From Blautia sp. An81 (GTDB lineage Bacteria; Bacillota; Clostridia; Lachnospirales; Lachnospiraceae), in the NCBI RefSeq assembly GCF_002161285.1, contig NZ_NFHH01000014.1, positions 1 to 64,000 of the forward strand: a DNA stretch of 64,000 nt, in the 5' to 3' direction. The notes under the pieces are model-generated. The model had not been told where the DNA came from, ran no database searches, and saw only the letters and a list, made by a program, of their open reading frames with translations. The position numbers were made by a program, and so were the translations under genes. Of the stretch, positions 34,100-43,183 are shown piece after piece. Positions within the stretch are counted from its first letter, which is position 1, and each line of letters opens with the position of its first letter.

Positions 34100-34927
34100 T
34101 TACTTCTGCTTAAACTTCTCTTTCAGTTTCTGTATCTTCAGAAGATTCTGGGCGGTATCGCCCTGGTCTTTTTCGGAAAGGGCCAGAATCAGGGCGTCAA
34201 TCATGGCCGCCGGAGCCGTCATGGAATGAAATTCTTCTTTCTCTCCTCTGTATACATACAGATTAATATCTGCCCGCTGCTCCTGGGGAGCGTACAGGCG
34301 GCTGGTAAAGGCCATAGTGGTGTATCCTGCTGTTTTAGCATACTCCAGGATCATTTTTCCTTCTACAGAAACTTTTGAATAGCTGAAAATGATCACCAGG
34401 TCTCCTTCTCCCGCATGGACAATCCCTTCGATGACTTCTGAGCCTCCCGAGGGCACCATAAATACTTTATACCCCAATCTCCGCAGGCGGAAAAAAAGAA
34501 GCTGGGCGGAGGATGCCGAAGCATTTTTCCCATGGATATAAATATTCCTGGCGCTCTGGATCTGGGAAACTGACCTGGAAAATTCCTTCTGATCAAAATT
34601 TTCCAGAGTACTGCTCAAACATTCCTGCTGCATGGCAAACCATTTTCCTATATCAAATCCCTGAGTCTTCAGGAGAGTCCCTGCAATTTTCCCTGCAGCT
34701 CCTTTTCCGGTCTTCTGTCCGATGATCTCATTTTTCATTTCCTTAAAGTCCCGGTATCCCAGATGTCTGGCTGCTCTGGAAATCGTAGCTTCTGATACTT
34801 CCAGACGCTTTGCCACTTCTCCGATACTCATAAACAGAAACTCATCTGTATGAGACTCCATAAACTCCAGGATCTTCTCGTCTGACTTTGTATATTTCCC
34901 TTCTCTCCCCGGTACCGTGATGGTCAT
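34100..34927 (-). CDS. MurR/RpiR-family transcriptional regulator
   Basis: A 275-residue regulator: an N-terminal HTH_6 domain (about 1-80, MSIGEVAKRLEVSEATISRAARHLGYRDF) and a C-terminal SIS sugar-isomerase domain (about 110-250, YIHGKNASASSAQLLFFRLRRLGYK and DLVIIFSYS) that usually binds a phosphosugar. Its ATG overlaps the TGA of the IMPase gene, so it is the last gene of the ECF operon and probably its own controller. AGAGGAGAATGTTCT precedes it. The effector is unknown but probably a sugar or polyol phosphate. Confidence 0.93.
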   Translation of the reverse strand: MTITVPGREGKYTKSDEKILEFMESHTDEFLFMSIGEVAKRLEVSEATISRAARHLGYRDFKEMKNEIIGQKTGKGAAGKIAGTLLKTQGFDIGKWFAMQQECLSSTLENFDQKEFSRSVSQIQSARNIYIHGKNASASSAQLLFFRLRRLGYKVFMVPSGGSEVIEGIVHAGEGDLVIIFSYSKVSVEGKMILEYAKTAGYTTMAFTSRLYAPQEQRADINLYVYRGEKEEFHSMTAPAAMIDALILALSEKDQGDTAQNLLKIQKLKEKFKQK

Positions 34928-35682
34928 AGAACATTCTCCTCTTCTTCCGCAATACAGCGGAACTCTTCTGCGATTCCCGGTGCTGATGCAAAAACTCTTT
35001 CCTGATCAGCAAGTACGATTCCTCCGGCTTCTTCCACAAGAAGCTTCCCTGCCCCATAGTCCCAGATATGCAAATGCCCTTCATAAAATCCGTCTAATCT
35101 GCCGCAGGCTACATAGGCCAGCTCCAGGGCCGCCGTTCCCACTCTCCGGATGTCCTGGCAGCGGTCATAGATCCTCCGCATACGGGCAAAAGCCCGGTCT
35201 GCGTCTTCTCTGCTGCCAGGGGCCGTCCCTATACTGATCAGGCTCTGGGAAAGAGACCGGACATTGCTGACAGAAATCCTCCTGTCATTTAAAAACGCTC
35301 CGGAGCCCTTTTTTCCGGAGAAAAGTTCACGGGAAAAGGGATTGTAAACAATCCCGAACTGGACTTCTCCTGCCTCTTGATAGGCAAGAGAGATCACACT
35401 ATGCTGAAAATCATGAATGAGATTTGTGGTCCCATCCACCGGATCCAGAATCCAGATCTTCCCCTGAGGATCGATCTCTTCATTATCTTTTTCTTCCCCT
35501 AAAAACTGGACATCCGGATCTATCTGGGACAGTTTCTCAAAAATCATTTTCTGCACCCGGATATCCACTGCCGTCACATAATCTGTAGGGCCCTTTTCTG
35601 AAATATCATCAATGCCCTTCCGCTCTGTCAGCTGCCTTCCGGCTTCCAGAACGATCTTAATTGCTTCACTGAATAAATCCAT
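34924..35682 (-). CDS. Inositol monophosphatase family protein
   Basis: A 252-residue Mg2+-dependent phosphatase. Metal-binding motifs are GEEKD (from residue 62), WILDPVDGTTNLIH (80-86 core) and the distal WDYGAGKLLVEEAGG, all three of the family signatures. It could act on inositol phosphate, a sugar phosphate, NADP(H) or PAP; context with an RpiR regulator and a PHP phosphoesterase favours a phosphosugar or polyol phosphate. The ATG at 35682 has GGAGGG seven bases upstream; an ATG at 35688 is too close to that site. Confidence 0.92.
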   Translation of the reverse strand: MDLFSEAIKIVLEAGRQLTERKGIDDISEKGPTDYVTAVDIRVQKMIFEKLSQIDPDVQFLGEEKDNEEIDPQGKIWILDPVDGTTNLIHDFQHSVISLAYQEAGEVQFGIVYNPFSRELFSGKKGSGAFLNDRRISVSNVRSLSQSLISIGTAPGSREDADRAFARMRRIYDRCQDIRRVGTAALELAYVACGRLDGFYEGHLHIWDYGAGKLLVEEAGGIVLADQERVFASAPGIAEEFRCIAEEEENVL

Positions 35683-35755
35683 CTTCATCCCTCCGCTCCT
35701 GCATTTTCCCTTTCCTTATATAATACCACAGACTTTCTCCCTAGTGTACTGTCTC

Positions 35756-36544
35756 TTATTGGCTGATCAATACAGAGACGTAATCTCCGCCGATGGCGTG
35801 GATTTCTTTCAGAGCTTTTTTCAAGAGGCCGGCGGTTTTCACCTGAAAACCGGCGTAGTCGGAGATTTTAATGCTGTATCTTCCTGCTTTCATTTCTTCG
35901 TACAGGTCTGCCACACGATTGGTTTCTTTTGTAAAATCGGTCCGGATACAGCCATACTGGACAGCCTGGTGGGTGTCGCTGCCTGCCACTACGGGAATGT
36001 CCAGCAATTTTCCCAGTTCTCCGGTTTTCTTTTCAGTGGCTGCCCGGTCTGCGGCAATGTCTTTGCCGTTGAGATCCAGAAAGTCCAGACGTCTCAGCTG
36101 TTCCAGAGGCAGCTGGGGAATGTGGCCTCCTTCCCGGAAAGGGTGGCCTGCGCCTACGATCACATGATACTCATCAAAAAGATCCCGAAGTTTCTCAAAA
36201 GGGAGGAAGGTATCTTTTTCCTTGTGGGGCTCCAGACGTTTATTTAATTCCAGAATTTCCTCCGGCACACCCATACAGAGGATATGGCCTCCCTCTGCAA
36301 TGTCAGTCTCCATTCCAGCGAAGATCCGCAGTCCCTGGTCTGTAAGCAGGGTGTCTCCATCTCTGTGGTATTTATCCAGAAGATATCCGTAAACCTGATC
36401 AAATCCCAAAGTATTAAAATGCTCTGTCAGGCACAAAGCATCCAGCCCTGCTCCTTTCGCTTCTCCAAAAAGCCAGTCTGTATACACAGTGGAGAAAGGA
36501 AGCCGCTTTGCCAGCTTCCCGTGTGTATGAAAATCCATATACAT
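35756..36544 (-). CDS. PHP-domain phosphoesterase
   Basis: A 262-residue protein with PHP metal ligands: DFHTHGK (His6, His8), CLTEHFN, the Glu in GMETDIAEGGH, GAGHPFREG and VVAGSDTHQ near the end. The family includes histidinol phosphatases and nucleoside or sugar phosphatases. TTAGGAGGTAAACAGAAT precedes the ATG at 36544; an in-frame ATG further upstream (36598) lies within the T component gene. It sits between the ECF transporter and the IMPase in one operon, so it may act on the imported compound or its phosphate. Confidence 0.88.
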   Translation of the reverse strand: MYMDFHTHGKLAKRLPFSTVYTDWLFGEAKGAGLDALCLTEHFNTLGFDQVYGYLLDKYHRDGDTLLTDQGLRIFAGMETDIAEGGHILCMGVPEEILELNKRLEPHKEKDTFLPFEKLRDLFDEYHVIVGAGHPFREGGHIPQLPLEQLRRLDFLDLNGKDIAADRAATEKKTGELGKLLDIPVVAGSDTHQAVQYGCIRTDFTKETNRVADLYEEMKAGRYSIKISDYAGFQVKTAGLLKKALKEIHAIGGDYVSVLISQ

Positions 36545-36558
36545 ATTCTGTTTACCTC

Positions 36559-37395
36559 CTAAAGTATTGTGGCTGCCAGAACTGTCAGGGAAACCCACAA
36601 AAAGGACACTGCCAGAAACAGCAGGTCGTTGTAGGTGACCTTCAGTCCGGAAAGCTTCATTTTTTTAACTTCCTTATTGGCCGCTCCATAACGGTAGCCT
36701 TTGATCTCCAGGGCTTCCACTGTTGTCCGGGACCGCTTGGCCGTATTCAGCATAAGAGGATAAAAAGAATGGATGATCATCTTGATCTGGTAGATCAGAT
36801 ACCGGATTTTTCCTATAAATGTGTCTGTATCCGGCGCATTTCCTCTCAGCCTGTAAGACAGAAGCACGTTCTGAAACTCCTCCATAAGCATAGGGAGCAT
36901 ACGATACGCATAGGAGATGGAAAAAGAAAGTTTTTCCGGACAGCCGTACCACATCAGACCGTTAGAAAGCCGATCCGGATCCAGGCCGGAAAACACTGTA
37001 ATGGAAGCCAGGGATACGGTTGCCACCTTCAGGGTAAGGATCAGAAGAGGCAGGATCGTCTCTGCATTTCCTCCGAAAAGCAGGGATACCACAAAGAGAT
37101 AGCCGGTCTGGGAAAACACCCCCAGGATAAACAGGAAAAGGACAAGTCCTGCCACCCTTGCCATAATGGTGGTCACTGCCACCAGGAGAAAGCATCCCAG
37201 CAGGAATACCAGATCATTGACAAACCAGGGCGCCAGGGCAAAAAACACGTACCATACCAGGAGTATCCTGGGGTCCAGCATGGCAATGACCGTATCATCA
37301 TTCCCATAGGCGTTTTTCAGCACCTGGTTCCGCAGGAAATCCATGGAAATTTTATCTACTACGCTGTCTGTCAGCTTTTTCATTACTTTTTCCAT
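36559..37395 (-). CDS. ecfT: ECF transporter T component (EcfT/CbiQ family)
   Basis: A 278-residue membrane protein with about six helices, DPRILLVWYVFFALAPWF near the start, and the two Ala-Arg-Gly-type coupling helices (SISYAYRMLPMLMEEFQNVLLSYRLRG and SRTTVEALEIKGYR) that contact the ATPases. The ATG at 37395 with GGAGGTTGAGAAA before it is preferred to an in-frame TTG at 37410. It lies 4 bases after the ATPase stop. Dedicated (group I) by gene linkage. Confidence 0.92.
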   Translation of the reverse strand: MEKVMKKLTDSVVDKISMDFLRNQVLKNAYGNDDTVIAMLDPRILLVWYVFFALAPWFVNDLVFLLGCFLLVAVTTIMARVAGLVLFLFILGVFSQTGYLFVVSLLFGGNAETILPLLILTLKVATVSLASITVFSGLDPDRLSNGLMWYGCPEKLSFSISYAYRMLPMLMEEFQNVLLSYRLRGNAPDTDTFIGKIRYLIYQIKMIIHSFYPLMLNTAKRSRTTVEALEIKGYRYGAANKEVKKMKLSGLKVTYNDLLFLAVSFLWVSLTVLAATIL

Positions 37396-37399
37396 TTTC

Positions 37400-39091
37400 T
37401 CAACCTCCAAATCCCTTTACAAACTCATCCACCGTGTAGCAATAAGCTTCCTTATCAAGGGCCTGTCCCATAGTAAAGATTTCCGGCGGACGGATCCCGG
37501 CTCTGCGGACCGCTTCCTCATTGCCGAAGATCTCGTCTCTGGTTCCGTCTGCGATGATCTTTCCCTGAGAAAGAACAATGATCCTCTGGGCCCATTCACA
37601 TACCAGCTGCATGTCATGGGTGGCGATCATAACCGTTTCTGTAATGTCTTTCATATCATTCAGTGTTCTCATGATCTCCTTTCTGGTGGCAATGTCCAGA
37701 TTTGCCGTAGGCTCGTCCAGGAGAAGGATCTCCGGATCCAGAGCAATGCCGATGGCCAGGCTGGCTCTGCGCATCTGCCCTCCGGAAAGGAGACGGCCAT
37801 CCCGGTCTTTCAGGGAAGTAAGGCGGAACCGTTCCAGAAGCTTTCCTGTCCTCTCCTCCCAGTCTTTCACTCCCCGGACCTTCATGGCAAAGGAAATGTC
37901 ATTTTCTATAGAGTCCTTGATAAACATATCCTCCGGATTCTGATATACCAGAGACACATATTTGGAAAGATTTTCCGGCTTAGCCTTTCTGGTGTTGATA
38001 TCCTTGATAAACACATCACCGGACGAGGGCTTTAAAAGCCCTGTCATCATTTTCATTAATGTGGACTTTCCCGCTCCATTGGAACCTATGAGAGCGATCT
38101 TCTCCCCCCGGCAGATTTCCAGATCCAGATCCTCAAAGATCTTTCTGGGTTCTCCTTTCACAGACCGGTAGGAAACTGCCGCATGCCGGTATTCCACAGA
38201 AGGCTCTGTCTGCTTCTGTCTGATTCGAAACTCCATATAGCGTTTATCAAAAGTCAGATTCTGAAAAGCCTTTTTCCCGTCTTCTACAGTAGAAGGGTAT
38301 TCCTTTTCATGGGGTATGGCCCCTTTTTTCTCCAGCCCATAGGCTGCCAGAGTTACCTGAGGCGGAAAGATATTGCAGGCCTGAAGCTCTTCTACCCTGC
38401 TCAAAGCTTCCTTAGCCGGAAGTTTCCATTCCACATGCCCGTCCTTCAAAAGCATCACATGTTTACAGTAGTCTGCAATATATTCTGTATGATGCTCAAT
38501 GACAATAATCGTTTTTCCCTGCTTCTCGTTTAATTCCCGCAGGATCTCATAGATCCTGTCTGCATGGTGGGGATCCAGCTGAGCAATAGGTTCGTCCAGG
38601 ATCAGAACCTCCGGCTGGAGGGAAACCGCTCCCGCCAAAGCCAGAAGATGGGTCTGGCCCCCGGACAACTGGAACACATAATCATTTTCTCTCCCTGTAA
38701 GACCGCAGAGATCCAGGGCCTCCAGACCTCTCTCCTTATAATCCTTCATGCCGTAGTTCATGCATGCATAAGAGGCGTCATCCAAAACTGTCGGACGAAC
38801 GATCTGATTCTCGAAATCCTGATATACATAGCCTGCTTTCTGAGCCAGCGTTCCGATATCTGCCTCCAGCGTAGAGATTCCTCCCACCAGCACTTCCCCC
38901 TGGAAATCACCGGTAATAAAATGGGGGATCAGCCCATTCATAACTTTACAAAGAGTGGACTTTCCGCAGCCATTATTACCCACGATAGCCAGAAAGTCCC
39001 CTTTTTCAATCTCTAAATTTACATCTTTTAAAGTAGGGGCCTGGGCCCCCGGATAAGAATAGGTAAGATTTTTTATTTCTATACTGTTCAT
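37400..39091 (-). CDS. ECF transporter fused double ATPase (A1-A2)
   Basis: About 563 residues with two complete ABC domains. First: Walker A GNNGCGKST (39-47), signature LSGGQTHLLALA, Walker B LILDEPIAQLD. Second: Walker A GSNGAGKST (about 338), signature LLSGGQMRRASLA, Walker B ILLLDEPTANLD. Fused EcfA-type ATPases power group I ECF importers. A GTG two codons upstream is an alternative start. It sits between the S and T component genes. Confidence 0.95.
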   Translation of the reverse strand: MNSIEIKNLTYSYPGAQAPTLKDVNLEIEKGDFLAIVGNNGCGKSTLCKVMNGLIPHFITGDFQGEVLVGGISTLEADIGTLAQKAGYVYQDFENQIVRPTVLDDASYACMNYGMKDYKERGLEALDLCGLTGRENDYVFQLSGGQTHLLALAGAVSLQPEVLILDEPIAQLDPHHADRIYEILRELNEKQGKTIIVIEHHTEYIADYCKHVMLLKDGHVEWKLPAKEALSRVEELQACNIFPPQVTLAAYGLEKKGAIPHEKEYPSTVEDGKKAFQNLTFDKRYMEFRIRQKQTEPSVEYRHAAVSYRSVKGEPRKIFEDLDLEICRGEKIALIGSNGAGKSTLMKMMTGLLKPSSGDVFIKDINTRKAKPENLSKYVSLVYQNPEDMFIKDSIENDISFAMKVRGVKDWEERTGKLLERFRLTSLKDRDGRLLSGGQMRRASLAIGIALDPEILLLDEPTANLDIATRKEIMRTLNDMKDITETVMIATHDMQLVCEWAQRIIVLSQGKIIADGTRDEIFGNEEAVRRAGIRPPEIFTMGQALDKEAYCYTVDEFVKGFGG

Positions 39092-39102
39092 AATCACACT
39101 CT

Positions 39103-39939
39103 CTATGCACGCTCAGCAGCACTGTCTGCTTTTTTCTTGATAACCAGAATCGCTATAATAGCCACGGCAGCAGCCACTGCTATTCCTGCCGCCATTGCTG
39201 TACCGCTTTCGGCCCAGCTTGCTTCCCAATCGATGAGAGACATGCCGCTTTCTGCCAGCATCTCCGATGCAATAGCCACTGCAAAGGCAGCCAGTGAACA
39301 GACCAGTACCTTCAGCCCGATAGGGGCCAGGGCTGTCTTCTCGGTTCTTGGCTCCATTCCCAGAAGCGGCTCGATTTTTCCATAAAGCTTCGGCACCAGG
39401 AAAAGGGTAGGAAGCATACAAAACAGGATTCCTGAAAATATGATATCATTGAGGCAGGCAAAGCCTTCTGTGGCAAACACACTCTGGGGAAGTCCGGGAA
39501 CCGCTTCAAAATCCTGTACTGCAAACTGAACTTTCAGGATATCCACGATCATACCCAGGATCTGCTGAATGGCTACACCGCTGATAGCGGCGATCCCTAC
39601 CATTTTCCGGTTCTTCGGGTTTCTCACCAGACGGCCTGCAATATATACGCCGATGGTAACTGTAATGAATTTTTCCAGTTCTCCAAGTCCGCCAAACTGA
39701 CCCAGCATGATCTCACTGAAGACCAGTTCTCCTGTAGCTGCTCCCAGAGCCGCTGACATAGGATCAAAAAGCATTGCCAGCACTAAGGGGATAAACAGGA
39801 AATATTCTACAGAAAATTCTACAATTCCCACCTGGAAGGAAGGGATCAGTTCTGTAAACAGCGTTGCTAATCCATAAAGAGACATGGTAAGTACAAATAC
39901 CATTAATTTCTGCGACTGCGTCAGTCTTTGTGTTTTCAT
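39103..39939 (-). CDS. Probable ECF transporter S component, unknown substrate
   Basis: A 278-residue membrane protein. The first 200 residues have the size and helix pattern of an S component (KLMVFVLTMSLYGLATLF, EYFLFIPLVLAMLFDP, ELVFSEIMLGQFGGLGE). The last 70 residues carry two further hydrophobic segments ending in a lysine-rich tail, longer than usual. The fold is assigned by its place directly before the ATPase and T component; I do not recognise a substrate-specific family. GGAGGAGTAACGACA precedes the ATG at 39939; an ATG at 39996 does not. Confidence 0.75.
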   Translation of the reverse strand: MKTQRLTQSQKLMVFVLTMSLYGLATLFTELIPSFQVGIVEFSVEYFLFIPLVLAMLFDPMSAALGAATGELVFSEIMLGQFGGLGELEKFITVTIGVYIAGRLVRNPKNRKMVGIAAISGVAIQQILGMIVDILKVQFAVQDFEAVPGLPQSVFATEGFACLNDIIFSGILFCMLPTLFLVPKLYGKIEPLLGMEPRTEKTALAPIGLKVLVCSLAAFAVAIASEMLAESGMSLIDWEASWAESGTAMAAGIAVAAAVAIIAILVIKKKADSAAERA

Positions 39940-40034
39940 TGTCGTTACTCCTCCTGAAAAATAATGATTTTCTTTTTTACAGGAATATGATAGCAACGGC
40001 AGTTTAAATCTGATAGCATGTTTTTGTAAAATGT

Positions 40035-40076
40035 AATTTAATTTTCTTAATTCTGCTTTTATAAAATTTAATTTTC
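40035..40076. promoter_or_regulatory. Repeated AT-rich motif upstream of the ECF operon, possible operator
   Basis: AATTTAATTTTC occurs at 40035-40046 and again at 40065-40076, exactly 30 bases apart, within a very AT-rich leader. Two copies on the same DNA face would suit a dimeric regulator such as the RpiR protein of this operon; that link is inference. Confidence 0.35.
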
Positions 40077-40107
40077 ATTTTAAAATTTTACTTGAGAATA
40101 TTGAAAT

Positions 40108-40172
40108 GAAAAAAATAGTATCCTGTAGAATCCTGGTCTATAAAGCCTGGATTTTACAGGATACTATTTTTT
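40108..40172. terminator. Bidirectional terminator after phoR
   Basis: AAAAAATAGTATCCTGTA ... GG..CC ... TACAGGATACTATTTTTT: a nearly perfect stem of more than 25 pairs with A/T flanks on both sides. It terminates phoR and insulates the ECF operon. Confidence 0.88.
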
Positions 40173-40189
40173 CTCAGCATCTATTAGTG

Positions 40190-41845
40190 CTATTCCGGCA
40201 GTGTAAGGATAAACTTGCTGCCTTCTCCCAGGGTACTCTCTACTTTTATATCTGCTCCCAGGAACATTGCACCATGTTTTACAATGGAAAGTCCCAGTCC
40301 AGTTCCGCCGATAGCTTTGGAATGGCTCTTATCTACCCGGTAGAATCTTTCGAAGATTCGTTTCTGATCTTCCTCGGAAACTCCGATTCCCGTATCTTCC
40401 ACAGTAATCACAGGACGCTCTCCATCCTGAGATATGGTTACGGTGAGGCTTCCACCTTTCTTATTATATTTGATTCCATTATCGCAGAGATTATAAATAA
40501 TCTCATCCAGTATCGTTTTTACCGTATCTGCCTTAATATGCGGGCCATAGAGATAGCAGTGGACGCCTTCTGCCTTAGCATGGTCTTCCATCCGCACAAA
40601 AATCTCTCTTACCATTTCGTACAAGTCCACACTCTCTTTTTCATAAGGAAGTTTTCCCTCGTCCAGCTGAGAAATCTTGATCACATCATTGACCAGAACG
40701 ATCAACCGCTGAGCTTCTTTAAAGATACGTCCCGCAAACTTTTTCGTATCTTCTGGTTTTACAAAACCGTCGCTTATAATCTCAGCAAAACCTGAGATTG
40801 AAGTAAGAGGGGTCTTCAGCTCATGGGATACATTTGCTGTAAACTCCCTGCGCATCTGCTCCCCTTTCATCTTTTCTGTCACATCCAGAATCAAAATCAC
40901 TGCCCCGGTGACTTTTTCATCCTGGAACACGGGATTGGCAGCTACCTGGCAGGTGATGCCCTGGAATTCCTGATAGGATATCACATGCTGTCCACTCAGT
41001 ACCTTTTCCACTGTCTTCTGAAAATTTTCGCTTCTATTCAGTGCCAATACACTCTGTCTGGCATCCTTGTCTTTAGCTCCCAGAAGCCTCAATGCACTAG
41101 AATTATAAGACAGAACTTCTGTGTGAGAATCTATGACCAGAAATCCCTCTTCCATGTTGTCGGTGATCATGGAAAATTCTTCCTGCTGACGCTTTGCCTC
41201 AGTAATCTCTGCCTGAAGGGATTTCTGCTGCCGATTAATCCTTGAAAGGAGAGGGGCCACCTCTTCATAAGTCTGGTTCTCCTCCGGATGGTCCAGATCC
41301 AGCCCATTTAACGGATTTACGATCTGTTTTGCCAGTCTGGACGCCAGCACTCCTGCCAGAACCAATGCAAGGATCAGAATGATCAACAGGGGCTGGATCA
41401 TACCCCCTAAAAGTCCAGTCAGGTTATACTGCACACTGGAAACTCGAAGCACTGTGCCGTCACTGAGACGTACAGCATAGTACAGGGTCCTGCGGGAAAG
41501 GGTGTCCGATTCCCTTACTGCCATTCCGCTTCCCTCTTCCATAGCTTCCTGGATTTCTTCTCTGTCCATATGGTTTTCCATATCTGCTGCATCTGAACGA
41601 TTATCAAAAAGTACAGTGCCGTCTGTGTCAATGTAGGTGATCCTCTCTGCCTCTGAAGGAATAGAGTCAAAAGCGTTCATGCCCTCGTCCTCTACAGCAA
41701 TAGAAAGGAACTCCGCCTCTGTGCGGAGTTCCTCCTCCAGCTGATTTCCAAAATGGTTATACAGTACACCTATGGTCAGCCCTCCGCTGGCCAGAAGCAC
41801 GATCACAGACGCCAGGATTATAGATTTAAAAATCCTTTTTGTCAT
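40190..41845 (-). CDS. phoR: PhoR-like membrane histidine kinase
   Basis: A 551-residue kinase of the phosphate-response pair. One N-terminal membrane helix (about 8-28), an extracytoplasmic domain of about 120 residues, a second helix (about 150-172), a PAS domain (EEGFLVIDSHTEVLSYNSSAL), HisKA with NVSHELKTPLTS (His near 338) and HATPase_c with NGIKYN, DTGIGVSEEDQKRIF and GGTGLGLSIVKHG. Its start overlaps the phoP stop (ATGA). Autophosphorylates under phosphate limitation and passes phosphate to PhoP. Confidence 0.93.
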   Translation of the reverse strand: MTKRIFKSIILASVIVLLASGGLTIGVLYNHFGNQLEEELRTEAEFLSIAVEDEGMNAFDSIPSEAERITYIDTDGTVLFDNRSDAADMENHMDREEIQEAMEEGSGMAVRESDTLSRRTLYYAVRLSDGTVLRVSSVQYNLTGLLGGMIQPLLIILILALVLAGVLASRLAKQIVNPLNGLDLDHPEENQTYEEVAPLLSRINRQQKSLQAEITEAKRQQEEFSMITDNMEEGFLVIDSHTEVLSYNSSALRLLGAKDKDARQSVLALNRSENFQKTVEKVLSGQHVISYQEFQGITCQVAANPVFQDEKVTGAVILILDVTEKMKGEQMRREFTANVSHELKTPLTSISGFAEIISDGFVKPEDTKKFAGRIFKEAQRLIVLVNDVIKISQLDEGKLPYEKESVDLYEMVREIFVRMEDHAKAEGVHCYLYGPHIKADTVKTILDEIIYNLCDNGIKYNKKGGSLTVTISQDGERPVITVEDTGIGVSEEDQKRIFERFYRVDKSHSKAIGGTGLGLSIVKHGAMFLGADIKVESTLGEGSKFILTLPE

Positions 41846-42519
41846 GAAGGTCCTCCTATCTTATAGCCCATACCTCTTACTGTCTCAATATAGTGTCCCG
41901 CCTCTCCCAGCTTCTGCCGGAGAGTACGGATATGCACATCCACGGTTCTGCTTTCACCGTCAAACTGATATCCCCATATTTTATCCAGGAGCTGTGCTCT
42001 GGTAAATACTATACCAGGATTAGAAAGCAGCAAAAGCAAAAGCTCAAATTCCTTTAAAGTAAGGACAACCTCCCGGTCTCCTACTTTTACCTGATGTTTT
42101 TTCTGAGACACGTACAGACCGTCTATAGTGTATTCTTTATCTGTCTGCCCTGTCTTACCGCTTCTTCTGAGAAGAGCTTTGATCCTGGAGACCAGTTCCA
42201 TCATACGGAAAGGCTTAGGTATATAGTCATCTGCACCGCTGTCCAACCCTTTTACCGTATCATATTCGCTGCCCTTTGCAGTCAGCATGGCAATGGGAAG
42301 ATTTTTCGTATCTCCTCTTTTTCTCAGTTTCGCCAGAATATCCAGTCCGTCTTCCTCTGGAAGCATAATGTCCAGAAGGATCAGATCCGGCACTTTATTG
42401 TCTAAAGCTTTCCAGAAGTCGGAGGGTGTTCCGAAACCTTCTGCCTCCATACCCTGACTGTTCAGGGTATAGACTACCAGTTCCCGGATGCTCTCATCAT
42501 CTTCTACTAAATAAATCAT
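41842..42519 (-). CDS. phoP: PhoP/PhoB-like response regulator
   Basis: A 225-residue OmpR-type regulator: receiver (acidic pocket VEDDES, phospho-acceptor Asp50 in LILLDIMLPEEDG, Lys in PKPFRMMELV) and a winged-helix DNA-binding domain (LTLKEFELLLLL, RTVDVHIRTLRQKLG). The ATG at 42519 follows GGAGTAGAGGATAC; an ATG at 42549 is inside the phoU end. It probably binds the repeat array before pstS. Confidence 0.95.
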   Translation of the reverse strand: MIYLVEDDESIRELVVYTLNSQGMEAEGFGTPSDFWKALDNKVPDLILLDIMLPEEDGLDILAKLRKRGDTKNLPIAMLTAKGSEYDTVKGLDSGADDYIPKPFRMMELVSRIKALLRRSGKTGQTDKEYTIDGLYVSQKKHQVKVGDREVVLTLKEFELLLLLLSNPGIVFTRAQLLDKIWGYQFDGESRTVDVHIRTLRQKLGEAGHYIETVRGMGYKIGGPS

Positions 42520-42526
42520 GTATCCT

Positions 42527-43183
42527 CTACTCCTGTCCAAGAGCCTCATGTACCCCTGTTATGGAATATTCCACCCACTGGGCAATATTCTCTGCATGGT
42601 CACCGATACGCTCTAAATATTTTGCGATCATAATCAGGTCAATATAGTATTCAGCGTTCTTAGCATCCTTCTGCATAAGTTCAGGAAGTTCTCCTTTTAC
42701 TTTAAGGAACAGATTATCTACAATATCGTCAGATTTCACTACTTCTTTGGCAGCCTCTAAATCTCTCTTTACAAAAGAATCTATACTTCCGGTTACCATC
42801 TTGATAGCAGCTTCTGCCATCTCCCCGATATGAATCTTATGAGCGATCTCCTGTACTTTCACAAACTCTGCCATATTCGCGATATCCTGGGCCTGGTCTC
42901 CGATTCTTTCCATATCTGAGATCATCTTTAAAGCAGAAGAAATATTCCGCAGATCTGTTGCCACTGGCTGCTGCTGAAGGAGAAGGCGCATACAGAGAGT
43001 TTCAATATCTCTCTCCTTCTGATTGATCTCTTCTTCTATAATATCCACATCTTTAATGCTGGCATTTGTATTCTCTTCCATAAGAAGATCTACCGCTTTG
43101 CGGATCCCTCTCTCACAGAGAGAACCCATCTTAATCAGTTCCAGATTTAATTCTTCAAGCTGCTGGTCGAATCTTGGTCTCAT
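42527..43183 (-). CDS. phoU: Phosphate uptake regulator PhoU
   Basis: A 218-residue protein of two similar three-helix bundles, each with the E..D..D metal-binding pattern: KDVDIIEEEINQKERDIE with ISDMERIGDQAQDIA, and SDDIVDNLF with AKYLERIGDHAENIA. It restrains PhoR and Pst activity when phosphate is plentiful. Its ATG overlaps the pstB stop by one base. Confidence 0.97.
   Translation of the reverse strand: MRPRFDQQLEELNLELIKMGSLCERGIRKAVDLLMEENTNASIKDVDIIEEEINQKERDIETLCMRLLLQQQPVATDLRNISSALKMISDMERIGDQAQDIANMAEFVKVQEIAHKIHIGEMAEAAIKMVTGSIDSFVKRDLEAAKEVVKSDDIVDNLFLKVKGELPELMQKDAKNAEYYIDLIMIAKYLERIGDHAENIAQWVEYSITGVHEALGQE

Noticed and set aside
36508-37473. Long open frame antisense to the ECF T component gene
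   Set aside because: The sense gene has convincing EcfT motifs; the antisense frame is Gln/His/Arg-rich without domains.
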